From Bifidobacterium margollesii (GTDB lineage: Bacteria; Actinomycetota; Actinomycetes; Actinomycetales; Bifidobacteriaceae): a stretch of DNA of 64,000 nucleotides. Both the position numbers and the translations under genes were made by a program. Positions 50,008 to 56,720 of this stretch are shown one piece after another (position 1 is the stretch's first letter; each line of letters opens with the position of its first letter). The DNA is taken from contig NZ_NMWU01000002.1 in assembly GCF_002860355.1 (NCBI RefSeq), positions 165,770-229,769 of the forward strand. The letters run 5' to 3'. Under the pieces are notes generated by a model, which was not told the origin of the DNA, did not search any database, and worked only from the letters and a program-made list of their open reading frames with translations.

Positions 50008-50226
50008 ATGAGCCATCACGGCCGCATCACAGTGCACTCAACCTATATGCCACGAGTCCCGGAGCGTGACCGCGCCCGCGTCACGAAGAAAACGCCGCGC
50101 CATGCTCGCCGCCATGCCGAATCAACGCCGTCAACGGCCTCTATAGCGTTCGCCGCTGCGCTTGACGAATACAACCGCCGACACGACAGTGGCAGGTCGT
50201 TCAAGTGGGGGAGGGAAGCGCGATGA
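50008..50226 (+). CDS. Hypothetical basic protein
   Basis: A 72-residue basic protein (RARVTKKTPRHARRHAE in the middle; TASIAFAAALDEYNRRHD near the end) with AAGGAA before the ATG. The family is not recognised. Its stop overlaps the next start (ATGA), so it belongs to a translationally coupled group with the next gene and the second recombinase. Confidence 0.6.
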   Translation: MSHHGRITVHSTYMPRVPERDRARVTKKTPRHARRHAESTPSTASIAFAAALDEYNRRHDSGRSFKWGREAR

Positions 50227-50444
50227 CCGACTCGCCCGCCATCGTCCATCTTGCCCGCTTGGATGCCGACGAATCGGACGTGCGTACCCTATGCGGCATT
50301 TGGGGACACGCCAGCAAACGCCACACGCAAAAGGCCAAGCAGGGGCCGTGGGTGTCGTGTCCCCTATGCGAAGCCGCCGCGTCCTTCCTTGAGGAAAGCA
50401 AGAGCGCTGCGGATCAGAACGAGGGGGCCGAATCGTGGACGTGA
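50223..50444 (+). CDS. Small putative zinc-binding protein
   Basis: A 73-residue protein with the pattern VHLARLDADESDVRTLCG ... H ... H ... SCPLCEAAASF. This single-Cys plus CPxC layout is common in small actinophage proteins and suggests a zinc site. The function is unknown. The start at 50223 has GGGGGAGGG upstream and overlaps the previous stop. It overlaps the recombinase gene by 10 bases. Confidence 0.68.
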   Translation: MTDSPAIVHLARLDADESDVRTLCGIWGHASKRHTQKAKQGPWVSCPLCEAAASFLEESKSAADQNEGAESWT

Positions 50445-51049
50445 ACAAGCTCCCCGCCCCGTGGCGCGAACCCGTCGCCGGCTTCATCGACTACAAGCGC
50501 GACGACGGATGCAACGAACGAACGCTATACGCACACTTCTATTGGCTTGGCCGCTTCGCCCACGAAATCGGCAAACCACCCGAACGGGTAACGGCGGACG
50601 ATCTAGTGTCAGCGCTCGCCGGCCAAGGTTCAAAGGCCGTGCGCAACAAACTGCGAAGCGCGTTCACGACGTTCTACCGGTACATGCAACAGGCCGGCTA
50701 TCGACCGGACAACCCCGCAGCGCCATTGACCCCCGACCGAAAGCCGCTAGTGGACGTGAACAAGCTCCCCGCCCCGTGGCGCGAACCCGTCGCCGGCTTC
50801 ATCGACTACAAGCGCGCGGGTGGTTGCAGCGACCAGACGTTACGCACCCGCTTCTACCAGCTCCACCGCTTCGCCCACGAAATCGGCAAACCACCCGAAC
50901 GGGTAACGGCGGACGATCTAGTGTCAGCGCTCGCGGGCGGCCGCGCCCAAGACTCTCGCAAGGGGCTGCGCAACTGCTTCACGACGTTCTACCGGTACAT
51001 GCAACAGGCCGGCTATCGACCGGACAACCCCGCAGCGCTATTGGCAAAC
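50435..51049 (+). repeat. 315-bp in-frame tandem duplication with mosaic identity
   Basis: Copy 1 starts at 50435 and copy 2 at 50750. Blocks of 67, 69 and 61 identical bases (starting at copy offsets 0, 116 and 228) alternate with 49- and 43-base segments that are only about half identical. There are no indels between the copies. Confidence 0.95.
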
Positions 51050-51580
51050 ATGCGGCGTCCCCAGCCGCACCCCAAGCCATGCCCGGACGGGTATATCCGA
51101 ATCGCGCTCGCCAACGCCAGCCAAGCCGAACGACTCATGATCTTGCTCGCCGCCGAATGTGGCCTAAGACGTGCCGAAATCGCGCAGGTACACCACGACG
51201 ACGTAATCACCGGGATAGACGGCAGACGCTCGCTTACTGTGCACGGCAAGGGCGGCAAACAACGCATAGTTCCACTACCCAATGCGCTCGCCGACGCCAT
51301 CGAGGCCACACCCGGCTACCTGTTCCCCGGCCGTTGGGAAGGCCACGCCGAAGCGTCCTATATCGGCAAGCATGTAAGCCGACTATTGCCGGCCGGATAC
51401 GGGCCGCACAAACTGCGCCACAGGTTCGCCACTGTGGCCTACTCGCAATCACACGATATGTTGGCCGTCTCCAAGGCGCTGGGCCACGCCAACACCGAGG
51501 TGACACAGGTATACGTGGCACTACCAGACGAGAACCTTAGGGCGCTCGTGAACGCTGCCACGTTGACGGCCGAAGGATAA
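50435..51580 (+). CDS. Tyrosine recombinase with duplicated N-terminal domain
   Basis: A 381-residue recombinase. The catalytic half has Arg in LLAAECGLRRAEIAQV, Lys in VHGKGGKQRIVPL, His-x-x-Arg in PHKLRHRFATV, His in LGHANTEV and Tyr in QVYVALPD, so it should be active. The N-terminal SAM-like domain (about 100 residues, VDVNKLPAPWREPVAGFIDYKR...AGYRPDNPAA) is present twice in tandem, residues 1-105 and 106-205. The GTG at 50435 has GAGGGGG upstream. It overlaps the small zinc-binding gene before it. This is a second recombinase, distinct from int, inside the same element; its target is unknown. Confidence 0.9.
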   Translation: MDVNKLPAPWREPVAGFIDYKRDDGCNERTLYAHFYWLGRFAHEIGKPPERVTADDLVSALAGQGSKAVRNKLRSAFTTFYRYMQQAGYRPDNPAAPLTPDRKPLVDVNKLPAPWREPVAGFIDYKRAGGCSDQTLRTRFYQLHRFAHEIGKPPERVTADDLVSALAGGRAQDSRKGLRNCFTTFYRYMQQAGYRPDNPAALLANMRRPQPHPKPCPDGYIRIALANASQAERLMILLAAECGLRRAEIAQVHHDDVITGIDGRRSLTVHGKGGKQRIVPLPNALADAIEATPGYLFPGRWEGHAEASYIGKHVSRLLPAGYGPHKLRHRFATVAYSQSHDMLAVSKALGHANTEVTQVYVALPDENLRALVNAATLTAEG

Positions 51581-51849
51581 TAACCCCAATCGCCGCCGCG
51601 CCCGGCGAACCCATAAGGCGAACACCGAAGAAAGTCCCGACGATCTCGCACGATCAGCGAGCGCCGGGGCTTCGCCATACTCACGGCGCAACACGGGGGC
51701 GGTATACCCTCCCCCATCCGCCTAGCCCCTCCACGGGCATAGGGCTTCATACCCCCGGCAAGCTGTTTTATCCCGGAAGGGCTGAACCGCCGCCGCGCCG
51801 GGCGTAAGTTTTGGCGCAAGACACAACCACCACAGGGAAGGCAACAAGC

Positions 51850-52293
51850 ATGAACGCCATTGAAGCCGAGCGGCTGCGCCGGCGCATCGACGCCAAGACC
51901 GACAAACAGGCGGGCGGGCACTGGATATGGACGGCGCACGCCGACTCAAGCGGCCACCCCGTCATATCCATAGGCAACAAGCCCCGGCAAGCCCGCCGCG
52001 TCGCCTACGAACTCGCACACGGCACCGTGCCGGCCGGTATGGTCGTAACCGCCATATGCGGCGTCCCCGCTTGCGTCAACCCCGGCCATCTCGAAGCCGT
52101 GACACGCTCGCAAGCCGACACGCGCCGCAAGGCGTCCAGTCTCAGCACGACCGGCGTTCGCGGCGTCACATGGCGCAAAGACCGAAACTGCTATCTGGTC
52201 GCCATACGCATCAACGGGCGCAGACACCGCAAAAGCGGTTTCCACACCATCGAGGAAGCCGCCCGATACATCCAGACCATGCGTAACCAATGA
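51850..52293 (+). CDS. HNH endonuclease with AP2-like DNA-binding domain
   Basis: A 147-residue protein. Residues 20-90 resemble an HNH_3 nuclease: HWIWTAHADSSGHPVIS, RVAYELAHGTVPAGMVVTAICGVPACVNPGHLEAVTR, with the NPGHLE end typical of this family. Residues 95-145 resemble an AP2 domain: STTGVRGVTWRKDRNCYLVAIRINGRRHRKSGFHTIEEAARYI. This pairing is known in phage-encoded and free-standing homing endonucleases. I chose the ATG at 51850 with AGGGAAGG upstream; a TTG at 51811 would add 13 residues. It may be a selfish gene within the element. Confidence 0.82.
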   Translation: MNAIEAERLRRRIDAKTDKQAGGHWIWTAHADSSGHPVISIGNKPRQARRVAYELAHGTVPAGMVVTAICGVPACVNPGHLEAVTRSQADTRRKASSLSTTGVRGVTWRKDRNCYLVAIRINGRRHRKSGFHTIEEAARYIQTMRNQ

Positions 52294-52317
52294 AAAAGCC
52301 CCGCCCGAAGACGGGGC
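52293..52317 (-). terminator. Terminator directed to the minus strand, after the HNH gene
   Basis: GCCCCG pairs with CGGGGC around 8 bases. On the minus strand the hairpin is followed by TTTTT; on the plus strand there is no T-run. It begins directly at the HNH stop, so it may end a minus-strand transcript coming from the right. Confidence 0.6.
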
Positions 52318-52541
52318 CGGAGAACTCCCACCCGAAGGCGAAGACCTCGCATTGTCCAAGAAGCAAGCCTAGCACCACGACAACGGCATACACCCGCCGA
52401 CCCGTGGAAAACGCGCGGCGCTCGCCGGCATGACGACACATGCCGCGCGCCGATCTCGCGGCGTGAATGAACCGGAGCGGTAGGAGTGTGCCGTATCGTT
52501 GCCGTTCCAGCGTTTCCGGGGCGCTGCGCCGTGGCCTTTGC
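52318..52541. other. Region with no supported gene
   Basis: Frames here read as Arg-rich low-quality peptides on both strands. It contains a GGCGCTCGCCGG motif (52420-52431). Together with 52542-52850 it may form one long non-coding, structured region of the element. Confidence 0.45.
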
Positions 52542-52676
52542 TGTGGAAAAACAAGCGGGGGTGAAAAGGCGACCGCACCGTGGTCGCCCACAGGGGAGGG
52601 GGAGGGGAGCACCCCCACCCCGCCCGCCACGGCCACCACGGGTTACGGGCCGTTCTTCCCCCGGCGTTTTTCCACA
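52542..52676. promoter_or_regulatory. Structured region with inverted DnaA-box-like arms
   Basis: TGTGGAAAAAC-aag-CGGGGG (52542-52561) and CCCCCG-gc-GTTTTTCCACA (52658-52676) are inverted arms 96 bases apart. Each contains TTTTCCACA, which fits the DnaA box consensus TTWTNCACA. Between them is a 7-bp hairpin (GGCGACC/GGTCGCC). It could be a single-strand or auxiliary replication origin. Confidence 0.55.
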
Positions 52677-52829
52677 AGGCTCGACACTGCCCAACCGTTG
52701 CGGGGCAACGCATCGCGAACGATCGAAAGTCACGCGGCCGACCGCCATTGACGGCGCGTATTCAAGCGTTCTGATACAGTCGTGAACGATGCCGTAACAT
52801 GCGGCGTCCCCGTGGATATGACGGGCCGT

Positions 52830-52880
52830 TACCGGTGGTGAACCGGTAGCAAAAAGGCCCGACGCTGAGAACATCGGGCC
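52830..52880 (-). terminator. Inverted repeat and minus-strand-directed terminator
   Basis: TACCGGT-N5-ACCGGTA (52830-52848) is followed by a hairpin GGCCCGA/TCGGGCC (52856-52880). On the minus strand this hairpin is followed by TTTTT; on the plus strand only by TTGTT. It may stop transcription in either direction at the right part of the element. Confidence 0.6.
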
Positions 52881-52924
52881 TTGTTGTGGCTAGCGGCTCA
52901 TCACCGCAAACCAAAGGTTACGAA

Positions 52925-53080
52925 ATGAATCATATCACGATGCACGGCACCCTGACCGTGAACGGGCGTACCGTGATCGTCCACATAGGCGATCACGAGG
53001 CGACTGCCACGGTTGACGGCACACCATTCAACGTGTGCAACGTCTGGCAGCTCTACCAGCTGCTACGGCTGCTCGTGTAA
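52925..53080 (+). CDS. Hypothetical small protein
   Basis: A 51-residue protein: MNHITMHGTLTVNGRTVIVHIGDHEATATVDGTPFNVCNVWQLYQLLRLLV. The alternating hydrophobic pattern suggests a small beta sheet followed by an amphipathic helix. AAAGGTTAC lies before the ATG. The family is not recognised. It is the last gene before the right attachment site. Confidence 0.5.
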   Translation: MNHITMHGTLTVNGRTVIVHIGDHEATATVDGTPFNVCNVWQLYQLLRLLV

Positions 53081-53307
53081 CGTTCATTAAGGGCGCGGCG
53101 CTCACCCGTGGGCGTCACGCCCGTAACCTTGAACCCGACGCGGCGAACGATCTGCGAGCGCTCGCCGGCTTACAATAAGCATCGTGCGTAATGGTGCGGC
53201 GACACGCGGGGTAAAAAGTCCCTAAAGGGGTACGTAAGTGGGTACGGGAAAGCCGTTGAGCGTGTGAGCCGCTTGGAATGAAGCCGTTTTGAACGTAGTT
53301 GCGGATA
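53081..53307. other. Right end of the integrated element, with arm-type sites
   Basis: It contains two GGGTAC sites at 53228 and 53240, 12 bases apart, matching the motif and spacing of the three left-end sites. A GTGCGTAATGGTGCG segment (53181-53197) is also shared with the left end (45520-45535). No gene is supported. Confidence 0.6.
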
Positions 53308-53333
53308 CTCGCCTTATCCGCCTCTAGGGTTTC
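53308..53333 (+). repeat. Right attachment site (attR core)
   Basis: This 26-bp repeat differs from 45413-45438 at one base. It includes the displaced last 13 bases of the tRNA-Ser gene and leads into the original terminator. Confidence 0.9.
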
Positions 53334-53356
53334 AGGCTTCGGCCTGAGACCCTTTT
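53326..53356 (+). terminator. Original tRNA-Ser terminator, displaced by integration
   Basis: AGGGTTTCAGGC pairs with GCCTGAGACCCT (one T-G pair) around a TTCG tetraloop, followed by TTTTG. It overlaps the right attachment repeat and was probably the tRNA terminator before insertion. Confidence 0.9.
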
Positions 53357-53516
53357 GTTTTCTGCAAAACCATTGTTACATCTAGTGTTTTGCGTTTGCT
53401 CGTATCGACCGTAAAGTTACTTGAAGAATCTCGAAAGACCGTTTGCAACGGGGCGAAAAGCGGGGCGAAAATCGGAAGAGCCGCAGTATTGAACTCGGAA
53501 AGGTGAAGGTGCCGAC

Positions 53517-55034
53517 ATGGAGGATAAGTACTGCCGCTTCTGCGGGGCATTGCTGCCGGAAGAAGCCTTGTTCTGCACTAAATGCGGGAAGGCAACAGCT
53601 GCGGAGAGCGGCGATGAGGAATCATATACCGAGGCTGACAAGGAAAGAGGTCAAGGCGAGCGTGATGCCGCAGATGAATCAGCCCGTAATGCAGATGACC
53701 ACGAATCGCATTGGCTGAAACGTTCAGAGGATCGGCTCGATCGTGAGACTGAGGCAGCTCGGGAGCGGAAAGAAGATCAGCAGAAACAGAAGTGGAATCG
53801 CAAGCGCATCATCGTGGTAGCCGTAGTGGCTCTGATCGTAATCGCTGCGATCATCAGCGCGGTGTTGGGCTCTCGGCCGACTACGCAATCCAATAAGAGC
53901 CAAGACTCAACGTCGGGCAGTGACGCTGCTTCAAAGTGCGTTGCAGTAAGCAAATCCGGCGATAGTATCTACGATCGCAGTTGCGATAGCGACTCCGAAG
54001 ACAATCCTTCAGCAACACTTAAGTATCTTTACAAGCAGCTCAGTAGCAAAACTGTAGGTGACGAGTCTGTTCAGCTGAGCGGCAGGGATACCAGCACCGA
54101 TCGTGTTCCTTATTTCTTCATCAGTTCATCTGTTGAGAAGCTGCAGTATGAGAATGGTGTCCTTTGGTATTTCGGGAAAGCGATTGGCGAAAATCCTTTT
54201 TCTTATCTTCCGCGAATGGTCAGTGACGCAGCCGGTGCCGTGGGTTATAACGAAAGTGTTCTCGGTTTCGACGGAAGTCCTTATGATGCTAATGAATTCG
54301 TTGAGAAGACAGATGATTTTGAGAAACAGGTTCCTTATTACCGATATTCGGTTTCTGGATATGGCGATGTTGTTGTTGGCTTGGTTACTTACTCTCTCGA
54401 TGGTGGGAAACAATTTAAGGTCTTCATCTTTGTCTATGACGCTGAAGATGTTCCTGATTGGGTGACCGATATCCATGATTCCAGTCGGACTACTCAGTCA
54501 AATTCATCAACATCAAATAATGATCAGGCTCCTGGCAACAATGGTTCGACATCGGTGGATACCGATTTCACTGATTTATGGACGGCTGTGGCGATCAAGG
54601 AGAATCTTTCGAAGATCGCAGGTGAATACTGTCGCAATGATGGTGCCTGTGTGAAGATCAATGCCAACATCGGTCATACAGCCGGAGACTATTCAACGAA
54701 GCCGGGTGAAATCAGTTTCACTTCGGGTGATCAGGCATCCAATCCCCTGCCGGATCAGTCGGCGGAACTCGGGCTGAGCTTCGCATTCCAGCAGCAGCCC
54801 ACCACGGTCCCCGATACGGTCACTCCCATTGACATGCAAACCATGACCGACGGTTGCAATGCTGCATCCGATTCGTCGTGCCAGGCAGGTGTCACCTACG
54901 TCATGCCGGGTGCGGGCGCCAGCCGCTTCTCTGACCGTGTCGAGTCCGGTAATCCGCCTGACGGCAACAAGAGTTATCTGGTCATCGGTTGGCAGACCAA
55001 GGTCTCGAACGACACCGTATTCTACCGAAAGTGA
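53517..55034 (+). CDS. Zinc-ribbon single-pass membrane protein
   Basis: A 505-residue protein. The N-terminus is a zinc ribbon (CRFCGALLPEEALFCTKCG, residues 6-24), then an acidic/charged linker with likely coiled coil (RLDRETEAARERKEDQQKQKW), a transmembrane helix at about 98-117 (RIIVVAVVALIVIAAIISAVLG), and a large outer domain with Ser/Thr/Asn-rich linkers. The outer part has two segments (ATLKYLYKQLSSK...; DFTDLWTAVAIKENLSKIAGEYC...) I do not recognise. Bases 54080-54480 are clearly AT-richer than the neighbourhood, hinting at acquisition. GAAGG precedes the start. Confidence 0.78.
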   Translation: MEDKYCRFCGALLPEEALFCTKCGKATAAESGDEESYTEADKERGQGERDAADESARNADDHESHWLKRSEDRLDRETEAARERKEDQQKQKWNRKRIIVVAVVALIVIAAIISAVLGSRPTTQSNKSQDSTSGSDAASKCVAVSKSGDSIYDRSCDSDSEDNPSATLKYLYKQLSSKTVGDESVQLSGRDTSTDRVPYFFISSSVEKLQYENGVLWYFGKAIGENPFSYLPRMVSDAAGAVGYNESVLGFDGSPYDANEFVEKTDDFEKQVPYYRYSVSGYGDVVVGLVTYSLDGGKQFKVFIFVYDAEDVPDWVTDIHDSSRTTQSNSSTSNNDQAPGNNGSTSVDTDFTDLWTAVAIKENLSKIAGEYCRNDGACVKINANIGHTAGDYSTKPGEISFTSGDQASNPLPDQSAELGLSFAFQQQPTTVPDTVTPIDMQTMTDGCNAASDSSCQAGVTYVMPGAGASRFSDRVESGNPPDGNKSYLVIGWQTKVSNDTVFYRK

Positions 55035-55040
55035 TCAATC

Positions 55041-56291
55041 ATGTTCTGTCATAAATGCGGTGCAGAAGTTCCGAACGATTCTCTGTTCTGTCCGAAGTGC
55101 GGAGCCAAATTGGCTTCGATTGTGGAAAAGACCGAAACGCACGATTCTTCCAATGCGCCGGGTGTGGATCAACGACGGTCTGACGGTGTCGAGCATGCGC
55201 AAACGGACGAGTCTGCGCAATCGGATCGGAAAGATAATGCGGAGGTAATCGAGTTTCTGTCTTCCCTGATTAACGAGGTACCGGATCAACCCTCGAATGA
55301 GGATGCGGCCGGTGAGGATATGGCCGGAGACGGTGGTGATGAACCGCGGTGGTGGAACCGTCCGGAGGCCGAGGTTGGTCACGATGTGGAGTCGAAGCGT
55401 CGTGAAGCTTTCAAGTGGATTTGCGTCGCGGTCTTCGTTGCCGTTGCGGTAATCTTTGGTGTTTTCGCGGCTGTGCAGAGCTATCGGACGCTTGCCCATG
55501 ATCAGCAGGCGGCAGAGGCTTCGGATAGTGGCGATGAATCCGGGGAATCCGGTGATGCGTCCGATGATGCCACTGACAGTGCATCGTCCGATGAGACCGG
55601 GGGAATCGCCGATCAGGATTCCTCCCAGACCTATGATCGGGGGCTGCGGGATCTGGCGGCATGCGGGCGTCCGGGGTATTTCGTGCTGACCACGGGCGAC
55701 GCCGGAAAACCGGTCGCACGTTTGGAAAACACGGGCTCCACGTATACGAGCATGAACGAGTATGTCAACCTTCAATGTTTGACACAACAACTGGGCTATA
55801 CAGGGACCAACATCATCCATGACCTTGGCGATAACGAGTCATGGAACAACTCGATGAATTGGGTATATGCGACGGAAGGGGATACTGAGTTCAATGATGC
55901 CGATGATAGTGCCTACAGAAAGGAGTACAGCACTCCTAAATGGATTGGCGACGGTACCTATAAAGTCAAGTGCTTCGACGAGGACCACCGCTCTATCTGT
56001 GATTTTTATATGACAGGCAATACACCCACGCCGGCGGAGATGATGAAAGACCAGTATAAGGGCAACTCCAACGCTGTCGGATACGACCAGTATCGGAGCT
56101 ATAACTGCTCGGCCGGCAATTCAGGGAAATTGACCCCGTGCAGCACCATTTATCAGGAAATGGAGAACGGTACGATGCAGTATCTGCCGTTTGGAATCGA
56201 GAACGCGTCTGATCCCGATGATGCCAGCACGTATATCCCGGTGGACACGGATCGTGATGGGTTGATTGATGGAGGTGAGGCGGGCCATTGA
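55041..56291 (+). CDS. Second zinc-ribbon single-pass membrane protein
   Basis: A 416-residue protein with the same architecture as its upstream neighbour: zinc ribbon CHKCGAEVPNDSLFCPKCG at residues 3-21, an acidic linker with a Trp-rich patch (PRWWNRPE), a transmembrane helix at about 125-146 (FKWICVAVFVAVAVIFGVFAAV), an acidic Asp/Ser linker, then an outer domain of about 240 residues ending in DTDRDGLIDGGEAGH, which looks like a calcium-binding (EF-hand or dockerin-like) loop. It starts 6 bases after the first gene's stop and is surely in the same operon. The function is unknown. Confidence 0.78.
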   Translation: MFCHKCGAEVPNDSLFCPKCGAKLASIVEKTETHDSSNAPGVDQRRSDGVEHAQTDESAQSDRKDNAEVIEFLSSLINEVPDQPSNEDAAGEDMAGDGGDEPRWWNRPEAEVGHDVESKRREAFKWICVAVFVAVAVIFGVFAAVQSYRTLAHDQQAAEASDSGDESGESGDASDDATDSASSDETGGIADQDSSQTYDRGLRDLAACGRPGYFVLTTGDAGKPVARLENTGSTYTSMNEYVNLQCLTQQLGYTGTNIIHDLGDNESWNNSMNWVYATEGDTEFNDADDSAYRKEYSTPKWIGDGTYKVKCFDEDHRSICDFYMTGNTPTPAEMMKDQYKGNSNAVGYDQYRSYNCSAGNSGKLTPCSTIYQEMENGTMQYLPFGIENASDPDDASTYIPVDTDRDGLIDGGEAGH

Positions 56292-56379
56292 TCGGAAGGT
56301 CATCCCGATAAGCGTTCATACCTGATTCGAGGGCATATTCCGGTGGAATAGACCGCAAAATACTCGATTTGCGCTTTGG

Positions 56380-56522
56380 TCCATCGAATTGCGAATCCCG
56401 AGATTTTGAAAACCTTGAAATCATGCGGTTTTCGAAGGCCGGCGTTTCCGCTCGTATTGGAATAGGCTGCATTTCACGCCAAACGCGCACTGATCCTTTG
56501 GGGCAACCGCGATTCCGATGGA
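56380..56522. repeat. 143-bp repeat with terminal inverted repeats, copy 1
   Basis: The ends are TCCATCGAATT and ATTCCGATGGA. Bases 56397-56523 match 61496-61622 at 124 of 127 positions. It lies upstream of the large RCC1 gene. Its size and ends resemble a miniature transposable element. No coding capacity. Confidence 0.85.
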
Positions 56523-56720
56523 TATCGTGTTCCTTCCCCCTGACTTTTCTTTGCTTGTTGCTTGAGCTAAAGCATTCGCTGTCAATTGGAAGGTGGAATA
56601 ATAGAGACCGTCATAATGATGGGACTGTGCTCTGTGCCATTGGATGAGGAAGCGTTGCGGTATGCCTCTTCATGTCAGCCGTTCAATGATCGCAGTTCTT
56701 ATCGGAGGGAGGAGATAGAC

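Larger units (their letters stand above)
45413..53333 (+). mobile_element. Integrative element of about 7.9 kb in tRNA-Ser(CGA)
   Basis: The element is bounded by two direct copies of a 26-bp repeat (one mismatch) that includes the tRNA 3' end. It carries an integrase beside the tRNA, an excisionase-like gene, a winged-helix protein with an iteron array, an Xre repressor, a second tyrosine recombinase, an HNH-AP2 endonuclease and several small genes. I see no capsid, portal, terminase, relaxase, FtsK-like or resistance gene. It may be a phage satellite, a degenerate prophage or a plasmid-like integrative element. Genes inside are on the plus strand. It is rich in the octamer GCGCTCGC compared with its surroundings. 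Confidence 0.88.

Noticed and set aside
45638-51580. The two recombinases as a XerC/XerD pair for chromosome dimer resolution
   Set aside because: Both lie within the tRNA-integrated element, they differ greatly in length and architecture, and no dif-like site was seen.
52542-52676. Chromosomal oriC
   Set aside because: No dnaA, dnaN or recF nearby, only two box-like sequences, and the site is inside the mobile element.
52191-52874. 227-residue minus-strand frame over the structured region
   Set aside because: It runs through the HNH gene end, a terminator and several hairpins; composition is random-like.
53517-56291. Zinc-ribbon genes as part of the integrated element
   Set aside because: They lie outside the right 26-bp repeat and after the original tRNA terminator, so they belong to the flanking chromosome or to an older island.
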